DNA of 64,000 nucleotides, taken from contig CP011265.1 in NCBI GenBank assembly GCA_000972765.1, positions 2,403,501-2,467,500 on the forward strand. Direction: 5' to 3'. The notes below the pieces were generated by a model, which was not told the origin of the DNA, searched no databases, and saw only the letters and a program-made list of their open reading frames with translations. The stretch comes from Verrucomicrobia bacterium IMCC26134. GTDB taxonomy: Bacteria; Verrucomicrobiota; Verrucomicrobiia; Opitutales; Opitutaceae. How positions within the stretch are numbered: the first letter of the stretch is position 1; each line of letters begins with the position of its first letter. This document shows positions 1 to 9,455 of the stretch, one piece after another. Both the position numbers and the translations under genes were made by a program.

Positions 1-1270
1 CGCCATTGAGAACGATACGGTCAATCACGCCGGGCGTGGACGGCTTGAGGTCAATCTCGGTCAGGGCAATGGCGTCTATGATCGAGATAGTGCCCTCGGC
101 AGTGTTGGACACATAGACGTAACGCCCATCCGCTGAAACCACGGCATCGGACGGACCGCGACCGACCGTGATGGTGCGGATCACAACCGGGCCGCCGGAG
201 GGCAGCGGATCAATCACCGAGACGGTGTCGCTGCGGGTATTGACCACCCAGATGAAATGAGGGACGGGCAACGCGATGCGCTCGCGGTAGTCACCCTCCC
301 AGCGCGATGTGGCCACGGGATCACGGCCAGTAGCACCGGTGAAAGTGAAGTAGTCCACTTTAACTTGAACCTCAAGATACAGACTGCCCAAGGGCAGGCC
401 CGAGGGAACGACGATTTCAAGCGTGTCACCGGAGAGGCTGGAAGGCGTGACATTCCAGATGTTGACGCCCTGAACGCGGCGCGCCTCATCCAGGCTGAAG
501 GTTTCGCTCGTGGTGGCAAAGACAGCCCGCAAGCGCGACACATCGGTCACGCCTAAGAGGGATTCCAGATTGGTGAGGGTGACTTTGATACTCGAGACCA
601 CCGTATTGCCTGCGCCAGTGCCGGAAACCAGCTCCGCACGTGGATCGAATAGAGGGCGCTGGGGGTTCTGATAAGGATCGGCTACATCAATATTGATAAC
701 CTGATTAACGTTTGCGACCACCGTGACCGGCGCCTCCGCAAGAGTCACGACATCACCGTAAGTGCGATAAACGCGAATCTTCACCGCGCTGCTCACCAAA
801 GGCAGGCGCGAATCGTAGATCGAATCACTCCCGATATAGTAGGACTCACCGCCGAGGGTTATGACCTCGTAAATCGCATCGGTGTAAGCAGGCGTGATAG
901 TCGCGAAGGAAGTGATCGGGCCGCGCGCGGCCATGAAGGTGCCAGCGCTGGTCGCACCATCGAAGGGCGGTGAGGCAGTGCGGGCCACTCCGTCAACACC
1001 AACGAAGGCTACGTCAACCAAAGCCCAACCGGTTTTAAGCACGCCAGCGGCGCCAAGAAAGCGGCCGCTGCGGAATAGCAACAACTGTTCACCCACTGCC
1101 GCGCCAATCGGGGCGGTTATGCTGATGCCAAAGGGGTTCGCGGGCGCGGTGCCGAAGCCAACCGAGAAGCCGGACACGAAGGTGAGTCCGCCTGGGATCG
1201 GGAGCGGCAGCGAACCCGCCGCGACGTTCGTGACGGTCACGATCTGGCTCGCGCCGCCGGGAGGCAACGA
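1..1270 (-). CDS. Surface beta-propeller protein, 5'-truncated, runs off the window
   Basis: An uninterrupted minus-strand frame runs from about 1270 to the window edge, so the C-terminus lies outside. The visible end reads as YVTN-type beta-propeller repeats (for example GPSDAVVSADGRYVYVSN, then EGTISIIDAIALTEIDL). The upstream part is Ser/Thr/Val-rich beta-sandwich-like sequence. No signal peptide or start codon is found where the protein homology stops, near the sequence coding MASLPPGG. Further upstream the same frame runs antisense into a receiver domain, so the N-terminus is missing. An in-frame ATG pair at about 1316-1321 lies inside that receiver sequence and is probably not a native start. 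Likely a secreted surface protein; function unknown. Confidence 0.6.
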
Positions 1271-1574
1271 GGCCATCAACTTTGCGGAAAACACCGGCCA
1301 GCCAATCGCCCTCGTCATCATGGATGTGATGATGCCCGGCCGCACCGGCGACCTCATCGCCCTCGAACTCCGCCGCCTCCGGCCCGGCCTGCCCGTGCTC
1401 TTTTCCACCGGTATGGTCAGCGATTCCGGCCCCGAGCAATCCCTCCGCGAGCAACTCTCCCAGCCCGCGACGGATCTGCTTACCAAGCCCTACGACGAAA
1501 AATCTTTGCGACAGGCCGTCCACCGATTGCTCACCGGCCAAAAGGTGGACTCAAGGCCGCCCATTCCGCATTGA
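1258..1574 (+). pseudogene. Response-regulator receiver domain fragment (C-terminal part)
   Basis: About 105 residues look like the second half of a CheY-type receiver domain. The phospho-acceptor Asp sits in VIMDVMMPG, followed by GDLIALELRRLRPGLPVLFSTG and the conserved Lys in LLTKPYDEKSLRQAV. The first beta-alpha unit with its acidic pair is absent. Upstream the frame enters sequence that is coding on the other strand. The end, followed by a stop, resembles the last receiver domain of a hybrid histidine kinase. With no start codon or N-terminus it is probably non-functional. Confidence 0.6.
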
Positions 1575-1609
1575 GTATCTCGGTCGCAGCCTGGAAGTCG
1601 CCGCCCGAC

Positions 1610-2728
1610 TCACGCCTGGCACGCCGCGATAAAATACCCCGCACCGGCAATTGCGATCGCACATGAACCGGCCCGCATCACACCGAGGGGAATCGCAGGC
1701 CGCACCTTTGGGGTTCGCAGCGCATGCATCACCAAAAACACCGGCAGCACGACCCCCAGATGTCCGCATTCCACGCCCAGGCTAAAGGCTCCGATCGCCA
1801 ACCCCACGCTGAGTCCACCCAGGCCCTGCATCGCATCCAATAACCCGCCGGCAAACCCCAGCCCGTGAAACAGGCCGAAGAAAAACGCGATGGCCAAACG
1901 CCCGTTTCCACGGCTCGCCCGTGCATGGAAGACATTTTGCACCGCGATGAACACAATACTCGCCGCAATCATCGGCTCCACGAGCCGGGATGAGACCCGC
2001 AGAATATCCAAGACCGAGAGAACCAAGGTCATGGAATGCGCCAGCGTGAAGACGCTCAATACCTTTACCAAATCCCGAAGCGTCACCGCCGCCAACGCCA
2101 GCGCGGCAATAAACAGCAGATGATCGAAGCCCGTCAGGATATGCCAGACCCCGTGGTAAAGATAATCCCGGGCCAGGCCCGCGCCTCCACGATCTTCGTG
2201 GCCCGCACCCAGCGCAAAAACCAACGGCTCCCTTGCCGTGAGCAGGCTGACCGCCGCCTCCGCCTTGCCCTCGCCAAGCACGTTGACGAAGTGGACAAGA
2301 TAAGTCGCCTCCCACCGATTACCGGGCGCGAACTCAAACTCGTTCAACACGTCTTGCGACACGACCAATCGTCGCGGCACTCGCCCGTCCAACCAGGGGA
2401 ACTCCATCTTATACCCGATCAATTTCCCATCGCCCAATCCTTCTCCGTTGGAGATCACCCTTCCACGCAAACGGCGCCCATCCGCTTCCACGAAAACATG
2501 GCGCAGCAGGTAGGCGGCGTGCGACTCACGCATCGCGCTGGTCGAGGCCAGCGCACTTTCCCCCGCGCCAAAGGTCGCCGCAATCAACTCCTCTTCCGCC
2601 GAGACCCGCGCAGTGATCGCCACCGCCCGCCTGCCCGCCGATACCTCCATCGCGCCTTGCGCAACGGGATGAGCGAACGCGACCGATCCGGCCACCCATG
2701 CGAATATAAGAACGAAGGCCGTGCGCAT
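1610..2728 (-). CDS. HupE/UreJ-family membrane protein
   Basis: The 372-aa protein has a signal peptide (MRTAFVLIFAWVAGSVAFA) and an extracytoplasmic domain of about 190 residues. A C-terminal bundle of about six or seven membrane segments follows. It contains the HupE/UreJ_2 hallmark GFDHLLFIAALAL and a second helix with HSMTLVLSVLDIL. HupE/UreJ proteins are linked to nickel or cobalt uptake in hydrogenase and urease operons, but this longer type sits with DUF4331 and TPR genes, so its substrate is unknown. The start at 2728 was chosen because it begins directly with the signal peptide. A start at 2770 would overlap the upstream stop. Last gene of a three-gene minus-strand operon. Confidence 0.8.
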   Translation of the reverse strand: MRTAFVLIFAWVAGSVAFAHPVAQGAMEVSAGRRAVAITARVSAEEELIAATFGAGESALASTSAMRESHAAYLLRHVFVEADGRRLRGRVISNGEGLGDGKLIGYKMEFPWLDGRVPRRLVVSQDVLNEFEFAPGNRWEATYLVHFVNVLGEGKAEAAVSLLTAREPLVFALGAGHEDRGGAGLARDYLYHGVWHILTGFDHLLFIAALALAAVTLRDLVKVLSVFTLAHSMTLVLSVLDILRVSSRLVEPMIAASIVFIAVQNVFHARASRGNGRLAIAFFFGLFHGLGFAGGLLDAMQGLGGLSVGLAIGAFSLGVECGHLGVVLPVFLVMHALRTPKVRPAIPLGVMRAGSCAIAIAGAGYFIAACQA

Positions 2729-2756
2729 CGCAGCAGAAATGAATTCAGGACGGCGG

Positions 2757-3998
2757 CTAGCGGTGGACATGAAAACCGTTGCACCGCGGGTTGATTGCGA
2801 TCGCAGCCCGCAGATACTCGCCGCCAAGCTTCGGAACGCCGGCCGCGCTGGCAATCAGCGCGGCATGAAAGAGGATATGCGCATCGCGTGTTCCCCGATC
2901 CAGCGCGTTGCGCTCAATCGTCAATGCCTCGGCGTATTTACCGTTCAGATACAAAGCCCAGCCCAGCGCGTCCCGCGCGGCGACACTCCGCCGGAGCTCA
3001 AAATCCTGGCTTGCCCACCGCAACGCCTCCGCTGGATCGCGCTGCACGTCCGCGTAAAAACCGGCGAGGTGGTGATAATAAGAGGCCCCTCCAGCCGCCA
3101 CATCCGCCCGATACGCCTCGAGTGCGCGCCCTTGCCAGACGGTGGCGTCAGAAACCCGGCCAGCCGCCTTTAACACTTCCCCGTAAGCCTGCCATAACTC
3201 AGGACGCCGGACGCGCTCGACAAGTGTTTCGTAAATCCCGATCGCCTCCGCATAGTCGCCCCTCGCCGCCATCGCTTCGGCGAGATGGTCCTCCGCCACA
3301 TACCACCCCGGCCATGCAGCCAACGCCGCACGGTATTTCAACTCCGCCGCGGCCGTGGCACCCGCCGTGAAGTCCAGATAACCTCGCTGCACATAACACC
3401 ACGCGACCAAGTCCGCGGCGGGCGGACCGATCGCCTCCGAAGCCTGGATAGCGACATCCAGACACCGGCTTGCCTCGACGCGATCGCCGCGCAGAAAAGC
3501 CATCCGAAAGCGCCGGATCTGCGTGGCGCTGGCGTCGGGCTCCAGCCGCGCAAGCTCGCCCCACGCACGTTCGGCCTCGGAATAGTCTCCCTGTTCAAAA
3601 CAAACATCGCCCAGCAGGAGCCAGCTTTCGCCATGCGCCGGCGCGATGCCAGCCAGGCTTAGCGCGTCGGCGCGCGCCTCGGCGAAGCGGTGGGCGGCCA
3701 GTGCGGCCTTCGCCCGCAACCCGAGCCCGGCGGGATTCAGTGCCGCAGGCACAATCCGCAAAGACTCATCCGCTGCATTCCGGGCCCGGGGTATATTGGC
3801 AAGGTCACCATCGCGGCGAAGTGCGGCGAGGTAAACGCCGCCCAGACGATTCCACGCGAGCAAGTCATCCGGATCGTTCTTCACTCGAAGCTCGAGAAAT
3901 GCCGTGGTCGGATCTTCGGCGGCCACCTGAAGGTTGGCGCCTAACAGAAACGAGCCGAGGAAAAACAACCCGGGAAGACGACCTCGACGCGGTATCAC
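2757..3998 (-). CDS. Secreted TPR-repeat protein
   Basis: A 413-aa protein with a GTG start and an N-terminal signal peptide (LFFLGSFLLGANLQVAAE), followed by roughly nine TPR-like helical pairs (for example AHGESWLLLGDVCFEQGDYSEAERAW and AEALRWASQDFELRRSVAARDALGWALY). TPRs mediate protein-protein contacts, so it is probably a periplasmic scaffold. It begins 9 bp after the DUF4331 gene and ends 28 bp before the HupE gene, so the three are almost certainly co-transcribed. No catalytic motif is visible. Confidence 0.75.
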   Translation of the reverse strand: MIPRRGRLPGLFFLGSFLLGANLQVAAEDPTTAFLELRVKNDPDDLLAWNRLGGVYLAALRRDGDLANIPRARNAADESLRIVPAALNPAGLGLRAKAALAAHRFAEARADALSLAGIAPAHGESWLLLGDVCFEQGDYSEAERAWGELARLEPDASATQIRRFRMAFLRGDRVEASRCLDVAIQASEAIGPPAADLVAWCYVQRGYLDFTAGATAAAELKYRAALAAWPGWYVAEDHLAEAMAARGDYAEAIGIYETLVERVRRPELWQAYGEVLKAAGRVSDATVWQGRALEAYRADVAAGGASYYHHLAGFYADVQRDPAEALRWASQDFELRRSVAARDALGWALYLNGKYAEALTIERNALDRGTRDAHILFHAALIASAAGVPKLGGEYLRAAIAINPRCNGFHVHR

Positions 3999-4007
3999 GA
4001 CACCGGG

Positions 4008-5216
4008 TTAGTTACGCGTATTGTCGTCCACCGTGCCGGCGACACGCGGTTGCTGTGACGGAGCAAAAAACGGGAATTGGTCTCGTGACGCCACATCATT
4101 GGCATCCACATGATCCCCGAACGGGACGCCATTGTTGATCTCGGTCAGAATGATATCAATCGCGTCGTCAGCCAAACGACGCCCGTTTGGAAAAACCGCT
4201 TCCTTATTCGTCCCTCCACCCGGTCCGTAGTTGGGAATTGTTACGTTCACCCGGATATAATCGCCTCTGAAAACCGCCCCGTTCGCCAGTTTGGAGATGT
4301 GCGCATCATCCGCGCCGAGGAGCACAAGGGTGTCCACAATGTCGTTGGCGAACTTGGCCGTTGCGTCCTCGGTGGGATTTGAGGCGTTAAAGGCGTTTTT
4401 ATTCGCGAAAGGGATGAGAGCGACATTCACCGCCGGAGTGGCGGCACGATCCACCTGATAATAGGGCCCGGTGAGGGTGACTTTGCCCTTGGGACTGACC
4501 ACTGGCGCCCGGCGGTAGGTCAGGACATTTAGACCAATCAGATTAGTCTTAGCCGTCTTGAGACGAGCGAGCGGAATCCTCAGCCCGATCGCCATGGTGT
4601 TGTAACCGGCGCAACTATCCCGCCCCCGGTTAAACTGCGTGCGATCCGGGGCGCCGGCGCGCACGGACGCAACGTAGCGGGAAAAAGCCGGGATATCGAA
4701 AAAGAAGGGATCATCCACCTCGCCGGCAAAAAACGAAATGCCGGTCGAGGCATCAACCGTCACCACCGGTTGCGGCGCAGTCGTCGAGAGCGAGGGATTC
4801 GTCGCGGGGGCGCTGAGGCTTTTCTTGTCCGGTAATACCACGGTGCCGATTTGAGCCTGTGTGGAAACCAGCCGGGCACTAAAGGTGACATCAATATTCA
4901 GATCCGGCTTCGGGTCACCGGTGTTTTCGATCTGGAAACGATAGAGCACGCCGGGATCGAAAATGCCTTGATTGACCGCCTCGCCGGGAACGATGAACCC
5001 GCGCACCGTCATCAACAAAACGAGAAAGCTGTTATCGGTGGGGTCTAGAAAAATATAGGAGTCATTCAGATCGGCCGACGGGTCGTTCGAAGTATTGGGA
5101 GCGTCTGCATGGTCAGCCGCCGAAGCCGGAGCACAGAGCGCCGCACCGGCCAATAACCATCGGAACGAAGTTAAACGCACGACACGAAAGAAATCGGTGG
5201 CAAAGTTAGTGGGCAT
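4008..5216 (-). CDS. DUF4331 family secreted protein
   Basis: A 402-aa protein with a signal peptide ending near ALCAPASAADHADAP. The mature start, HADAPNTSNDPSADLNDSYIF, is the typical DUF4331 opening, followed by LDPTDNSFLVLLMTV and a beta-rich body. The end has the family's NGRRLADDAIDIILTEINNG motif. The biochemical role of DUF4331 is not established. Genes of this family are commonly found beside TPR and HupE-like genes, as here. The start at 5216 puts an SD-like GGAGG about 12 bp upstream and gives a compact signal peptide. An upstream ATG at 5273 would add 19 residues. First gene of the operon. Confidence 0.82.
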   Translation of the reverse strand: MPTNFATDFFRVVRLTSFRWLLAGAALCAPASAADHADAPNTSNDPSADLNDSYIFLDPTDNSFLVLLMTVRGFIVPGEAVNQGIFDPGVLYRFQIENTGDPKPDLNIDVTFSARLVSTQAQIGTVVLPDKKSLSAPATNPSLSTTAPQPVVTVDASTGISFFAGEVDDPFFFDIPAFSRYVASVRAGAPDRTQFNRGRDSCAGYNTMAIGLRIPLARLKTAKTNLIGLNVLTYRRAPVVSPKGKVTLTGPYYQVDRAATPAVNVALIPFANKNAFNASNPTEDATAKFANDIVDTLVLLGADDAHISKLANGAVFRGDYIRVNVTIPNYGPGGGTNKEAVFPNGRRLADDAIDIILTEINNGVPFGDHVDANDVASRDQFPFFAPSQQPRVAGTVDDNTRN

Positions 5217-5371
5217 GCGGGTGATATGCCTCCGTTCCGATGCGGTAATCAAGAAATTCTCAAAAAACACCATCCCCGATAAACCGCAATTGAACTCGTT
5301 CCGGTTGCGGGCACTCTGCCTGGAAGCGACCAGGGTCGCATCCGCTTAAAAAAAGCTACTCCATCGCAAAT
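5217..5371. promoter_or_regulatory. Divergent intergenic region
   Basis: These 155 bp separate the DUF4331 operon (minus) from the heme-binding-like gene (plus) and must hold both promoters. I see no clear sigma-70 hexamer pair or strong dyad. The part next to the plus-strand gene carries a short A-run. Confidence 0.35.
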
Positions 5372-6904
5372 ATGCACAAAATCCGGTTTCTCATTCCGTT
5401 TTTGATGTCCGGTGTCAGCGCCATGCAAGCATCGGCCTTTGATCCCGCTATTACTCCGCCGCCCTACACCGCCGCCGACCTCGACCGCATCCAACAACAA
5501 GCATCTGACCGGGCGATGGAGCGTTTCCCTAAATCGGTGATCGCAATCGTGGATCGCGACGGACGCGTGCTTGTTCTGAGACGCGCCGACGGCACGGGTT
5601 CCATCACGGCCAGCCAACGCGCCATCGCAGTATCCAAGGCCGGCACCGCCGTATTCCTGAGCTCCAACGAACAGGCTTTTACCCCCCGCACCGCCTCCTT
5701 CATTATTCAGCAACACTTTCCGCCCGGCGTGGAAAATCGCCCTCCGGGCCCGCTGGTCGGCGTGGGCTTGTCCAACCTCGCTTATTCAGACGTGAACTAC
5801 TTTCGCTTCCCCGCCGGAGGACGCATTTTACTGACCCGCCTGCGAGCCTCGCCCGGTGGCGTTCCTCTCTACAAAAACAACCGTCTCTTTGCCGGCCTCG
5901 GTGTGACCGGTGACGGCACCGAAGCCGAGTTTGACGATCAACCCGATTACAGTGAAGTCACTGGAGCCGACGAGGATGAGGCCATCGCCCTCTCCGGGCA
6001 GATTGGTTATGCGCCCGATCCCCGTATCCATGGTTCCGAAGTTCTAATAGACGGCATTCGTTTGCCCTACGTTAAAACACCCGTGCGCGCCGCAACGGTC
6101 GCCGGGGTCGCTCCGTCCATCGCCGCTGCCGCCCCACCTCCGCCTTTCGTCTGGCCGACCGACACCATCGGGGGCGTCAGCGGCGAGATTCGCGCCCCGA
6201 TCATCTCCGATCCAGTGCCCGGCACAATCAACGGCCAATCGCGGCTTACCGCCGCCGAAGTCCGCTCCATCATCTCTCTCGCCACTACACGTGCCCAACA
6301 AACCCGCGCCGGCATCCGCCTTCCCTTGGGTCGCCCCGCCCAGGTTTTTATCAGCGTGGTTAACAACCCCGGCCAGCTCGACGTCGCACCCGTCGTTCTC
6401 GGCACCTTCCGCACCCCAGACGCGACCCTTTTTTCGTGGGATGTTTCGGTGCAAAAAGCCCGCACGGTCGTATACTATTCCACCCCCACTCTGGCGCTCT
6501 CCGCTCGGGCCGTCGGGTTTCTTGCCCAGGAACACTTCCCCCCGGGTATCGACAACCGACCGCCCGGCCCCTTGGACGGAGAACAGTTCGACATATCCGC
6601 GCCGCTATTGCTCAGCTCCGCCAGCGCGATCAATGGCGAGCCCGCGCTTCCCAATGGCATCACCGTCTTTCCCGGAGCGTTCCCCGTCTACCGCAACGGA
6701 GTGATCGTAGGTGCCATCGGCGTATCCGGTGATGGCATTGATCAGGACGATATCATCGCAGCCTCGGGAGCGGTCGCCTTCATGCCGCCGAAAAACGTGC
6801 GCTCAGATACTCAGTTTGAGGGCGGCGTGCGCCTTCCTTACGCCAAATTTCCCCGCGATCCACAACTGCGCAACGAGGTCCGGCCGATCACCGCCGGTCC
6901 TTGA
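5372..6904 (+). CDS. Secreted protein with two HbpS/GlcG-like heme-binding domains
   Basis: A 510-aa protein with signal peptide MHKIRFLIPFLMSGVSAMQASA. Two copies of a GlcG/HbpS-type fold follow, at about 30-230 and 290-500. Each copy has a TAADL/TAAEV helix start, a middle beta segment, and the shared element QEHFPPGIDNRPPGPLDG (first copy QQHFPPGVENRPPGPLVG). Each ends with a glycine-rich strand (GLGVTGDGTE, GAIGVSGDGID). HbpS-like proteins bind heme or participate in redox sensing; GlcG has no firm function. This one is longer than usual because of the duplication. It lies between the DUF4331 operon and a multiheme cytochrome, which fits heme-related or extracytoplasmic redox work, but this is inference. 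Confidence 0.72.
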   Translation: MHKIRFLIPFLMSGVSAMQASAFDPAITPPPYTAADLDRIQQQASDRAMERFPKSVIAIVDRDGRVLVLRRADGTGSITASQRAIAVSKAGTAVFLSSNEQAFTPRTASFIIQQHFPPGVENRPPGPLVGVGLSNLAYSDVNYFRFPAGGRILLTRLRASPGGVPLYKNNRLFAGLGVTGDGTEAEFDDQPDYSEVTGADEDEAIALSGQIGYAPDPRIHGSEVLIDGIRLPYVKTPVRAATVAGVAPSIAAAAPPPPFVWPTDTIGGVSGEIRAPIISDPVPGTINGQSRLTAAEVRSIISLATTRAQQTRAGIRLPLGRPAQVFISVVNNPGQLDVAPVVLGTFRTPDATLFSWDVSVQKARTVVYYSTPTLALSARAVGFLAQEHFPPGIDNRPPGPLDGEQFDISAPLLLSSASAINGEPALPNGITVFPGAFPVYRNGVIVGAIGVSGDGIDQDDIIAASGAVAFMPPKNVRSDTQFEGGVRLPYAKFPRDPQLRNEVRPITAGP

Positions 6905-6914
6905 GCCGGACCAC

Positions 6915-8030
6915 TCACTCCCCCCCCACCGCCTTGGCAAAGTCCTCCAATCGGTTCGCAAACTCCGGCGGCGCGAAATCAGGCACCGATTGCGCCGTCG
7001 TGAAAAGCCTGTCCAGCGCCGGACCACACGCGGTTGCGCGGACCCGCTCCGGCCACGACGCCAGCAACCGGTCCAGCCCGAGAACAAGGCGCTCCGCGCG
7101 GTAGGCCTGCTCCAGCCGCTTAACATTCGAGTTGCGGAACTCACCCGCGCACTTTGCCAAGTCCCGCAGCACCTTCTCCCCATCGGCTGCTTGCCAGCTC
7201 TCATTGGCGTTTCGCGCATAGGCATCGGCCTCGCCGCTTTTCGCATCAAAGTCTACCCGCCCCGCACTCGTCGCACCTCCCGCCCGCCGCACCAGCCAGG
7301 ACAGAGCGCGTTCCCGCTCCGCCGCCCCCGCCGAATCGTCGCGCCCCCCACTACGGGCCGCCGCTGCTTCGCGCCACGCCACCGCCTGCCCGACAAACCA
7401 CGCCTTCGCCCCGTCCCAACCGTGCACTTCCCTCCAGTGCCGAGGCTCCGTCGCAATCATGCCGTCTAATTCAAAAATCAAACGCGGATGCCGCCCCGTT
7501 TCCACCAGCCTGGGTTGAATCACCTGATGGCACGCCACGCACGCATTGGCCCGCGCATAAGTCGACCGCAAATCCCGCATGCCAGCCGCCACTTTCTGTG
7601 CGTGGTCGAGATCGGGCCGCGTATGCGAACGCAGCCACGTATCCGAGCTTTCATGACAACTCGCGCACCCCACTCCATCCCCAATGCGCAAATCCTCACC
7701 ACGCATCGCCGCCGGCACGCCCGCCGCCGGCGCATGACAGGCCGTGCAGCTCGGGCTCGTCGTCACGTCTCCGATACCCAAAGCCTCGCCCATTCGCGCC
7801 GAACGTGGCGTCGCCAGGGTCGCAAAGGAACGCGCATGAATATCCGTCGCATTGAATTTACTCAAGGTGCCGTGCAGCGGACCGGACCCGCCGTGGCATC
7901 CGCTTGTCGCGCACGATTGATTACCTAATATCTTATCAACGAGCAGGTCGCTCCTTATTTCCTCCGCAGTCAGCGAAGATATCACCGCCGCGATAGCGCT
8001 CGCCACCCGTATTAATGATTTTAGAGTCAT
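6915..8030 (-). CDS. Secreted tetraheme cytochrome c
   Basis: A 371-aa protein with a signal peptide (MTLKSLIRVASAIAAVISSLTAEE). Four c-type heme motifs are seen: an expanded CX4CH (C40-ATSG-C45-H46) and three CXXCH at 95-99, 122-126 and 164-168. The rest (about 180-371) is helical, with no further heme motif. The expanded first site within SCATSGCHGG is typical of several cytochrome c-554-like periplasmic carriers. The gene is transcribed away from the plus-strand redox cluster across a 93-bp gap and ends 10 bp from the convergent heme-binding-like gene. It may be a periplasmic electron shuttle for that cluster; a catalytic role cannot be excluded. Confidence 0.75.
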   Translation of the reverse strand: MTLKSLIRVASAIAAVISSLTAEEIRSDLLVDKILGNQSCATSGCHGGSGPLHGTLSKFNATDIHARSFATLATPRSARMGEALGIGDVTTSPSCTACHAPAAGVPAAMRGEDLRIGDGVGCASCHESSDTWLRSHTRPDLDHAQKVAAGMRDLRSTYARANACVACHQVIQPRLVETGRHPRLIFELDGMIATEPRHWREVHGWDGAKAWFVGQAVAWREAAAARSGGRDDSAGAAERERALSWLVRRAGGATSAGRVDFDAKSGEADAYARNANESWQAADGEKVLRDLAKCAGEFRNSNVKRLEQAYRAERLVLGLDRLLASWPERVRATACGPALDRLFTTAQSVPDFAPPEFANRLEDFAKAVGGE

Positions 8031-8123
8031 TGCGGCTTAAATTTAGTGACTTGATGCCAGCATTTTACATGCACACAAACATTAAAAGCTCGTTTCTTTG
8101 CCGAACCATTTTTATCAAAACCT
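8031..8123. promoter_or_regulatory. Divergent promoter region of the redox cluster
   Basis: AT-rich 93-bp gap between the tetraheme gene (minus) and the reductase gene (plus), much richer in A/T than its surroundings. A TTGAT half and an ATCAA half occur here but too far apart for an FNR-type box. No confident -35/-10 pair can be given. Confidence 0.4.
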
Positions 8124-9416
8124 ATGCCGGCCCTGAACGTTTTGCCCACCGGAACCACGCTGCTCATCGGTTATGTTGTGGTTGGCGCGGTGCTGATCCA
8201 GCTAGCCGTTTTCCTTTACGGCTCTCTACGCTCCGCCGCCCACGCCCGCGTGGCGCGGGCCCGTGATATTGAACGTCTCGACCTCGAAGTCAGTGCCGCT
8301 CGCTTGCGTCTGGTCTCCGTCGAGCAGGAGCGCTCCGGCTGGAACGGCATCCGCAAGTTTACCGTCGCAAAAAAAATCGCCGAGTGCGCCGACACGTTTT
8401 CGTTCCATCTCACGCCCCACGACAGGAGGCCGATTCCGGCCTTCAAGCCCGGCCAGTATCTTACGTTCCAGCTCACCCTGCCAGGACAGGCCAAGCCCAT
8501 AGTGCGCTGCTATTCCATCTCCGACTGTGCCCGCTACACCCATTACCGGGTCACCATCAAACGCTGCCCACCCCCGCCCAAAACCGACCACCCGCCGGGC
8601 AAGTGTTCGTCGTTTTTCTGCGACAACGTCAAAGAGGGCGACATCCTCGACGTGAAGGCCCCCGCCGGTCACTTTTTCCTCGATCTCGAAAAGGAAAAAT
8701 CCGCCGTGCTCATCTCCGGCGGCGTCGGCATCACCCCCATGATCGCCATGGCCCATGCTCTCATCGAGGCGCGCTCCAACCGCGAGGTGTGGTTCTTCTT
8801 CGGCTCCCGCAGCAGCGAGGACCACATGCTGCGCGCCGAGACCCTAGCCCTCACGCAAAAATACCCGAACCTCAAACTCCACATCTGCTACTCCCGCCCG
8901 GGGAAAGAGGATGTCATTGATCGCGACTTCCAGCACGAGGGCCGCGTCACCGTCGAGCTCATGAAGAGTCTCCTGCCGTCCCAAAACTATAACTTCTACC
9001 TCTGCGGTCCCGGCGCGTTCATGGAGACGATCACCGACGACCTCCGCACTTGGGGAGTGCCCGATGCCGCCGTTCACTTCGAGGCCTTCGGTCCCGCCTC
9101 GGTGAAAAAAGCCGCCAAGCCCGAGGCGAAGGCCGCCTTCACCGCCCTGCCCTTCGCTGGAGGCTCAATGATTAGTTTCGCCAAGTCCGGCCAGTCCACC
9201 CGCTGGTCTCCCGCTCACGCCACCTTGCTCGACGCCGCCGAGGCCTGCGGGGTTCGCATAGAGGCCGGGTGCCGCGCCGGCAACTGCGGCGCCTGCCTCG
9301 TCGCCATCAAATCCGGCGAGGTCGAATACCTCAACGACCACGGCGCCGAGGTCGAGGCCGGCTCCTGCCTCGCCTGCATCTGCAAACCCAAGGGCGCTCT
9401 CACCGTCGACGCCTAG
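8124..9416 (+). CDS. Membrane-anchored NAD(P)H:ferredoxin-type oxidoreductase (FAD + 2Fe-2S)
   Basis: The 430-aa protein starts with one membrane helix (about 10-32) and a short helical linker. An FNR-type module follows with the FAD-binding RCYSIS motif, the pyridine-nucleotide loop GGVGITPM and the FYLCGPG motif. A plant-type [2Fe-2S] domain ends it, with ligands in CRAGNCGAC (from about residue 382) and a distal Cys in SCLACICKP. This order matches Hcr and oxygenase reductases, which pass electrons from NAD(P)H through FAD to a 2Fe-2S centre. It opens a plus-strand run of six redox genes and is the likely cytosolic entry or exit point. The physiological partner is inferred to be the next gene's ferredoxin. 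Confidence 0.82.
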   Translation: MPALNVLPTGTTLLIGYVVVGAVLIQLAVFLYGSLRSAAHARVARARDIERLDLEVSAARLRLVSVEQERSGWNGIRKFTVAKKIAECADTFSFHLTPHDRRPIPAFKPGQYLTFQLTLPGQAKPIVRCYSISDCARYTHYRVTIKRCPPPPKTDHPPGKCSSFFCDNVKEGDILDVKAPAGHFFLDLEKEKSAVLISGGVGITPMIAMAHALIEARSNREVWFFFGSRSSEDHMLRAETLALTQKYPNLKLHICYSRPGKEDVIDRDFQHEGRVTVELMKSLLPSQNYNFYLCGPGAFMETITDDLRTWGVPDAAVHFEAFGPASVKKAAKPEAKAAFTALPFAGGSMISFAKSGQSTRWSPAHATLLDAAEACGVRIEAGCRAGNCGACLVAIKSGEVEYLNDHGAEVEAGSCLACICKPKGALTVDA

Positions 9417-9455
9417 CCCGTCCCTTCAGCTTCTCCAATCCACCTTCTTCACTCA

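Noticed and set aside
1089-1541. Minus-strand 150-codon frame across the truncated gene junction
   Set aside because: It reads antisense to the receiver fragment in a frame different from the propeller protein and has no domain.
8031-8123. FNR-type box (TTGAT-N4-ATCAA) for the redox cluster
   Set aside because: The two halves are much too far apart.
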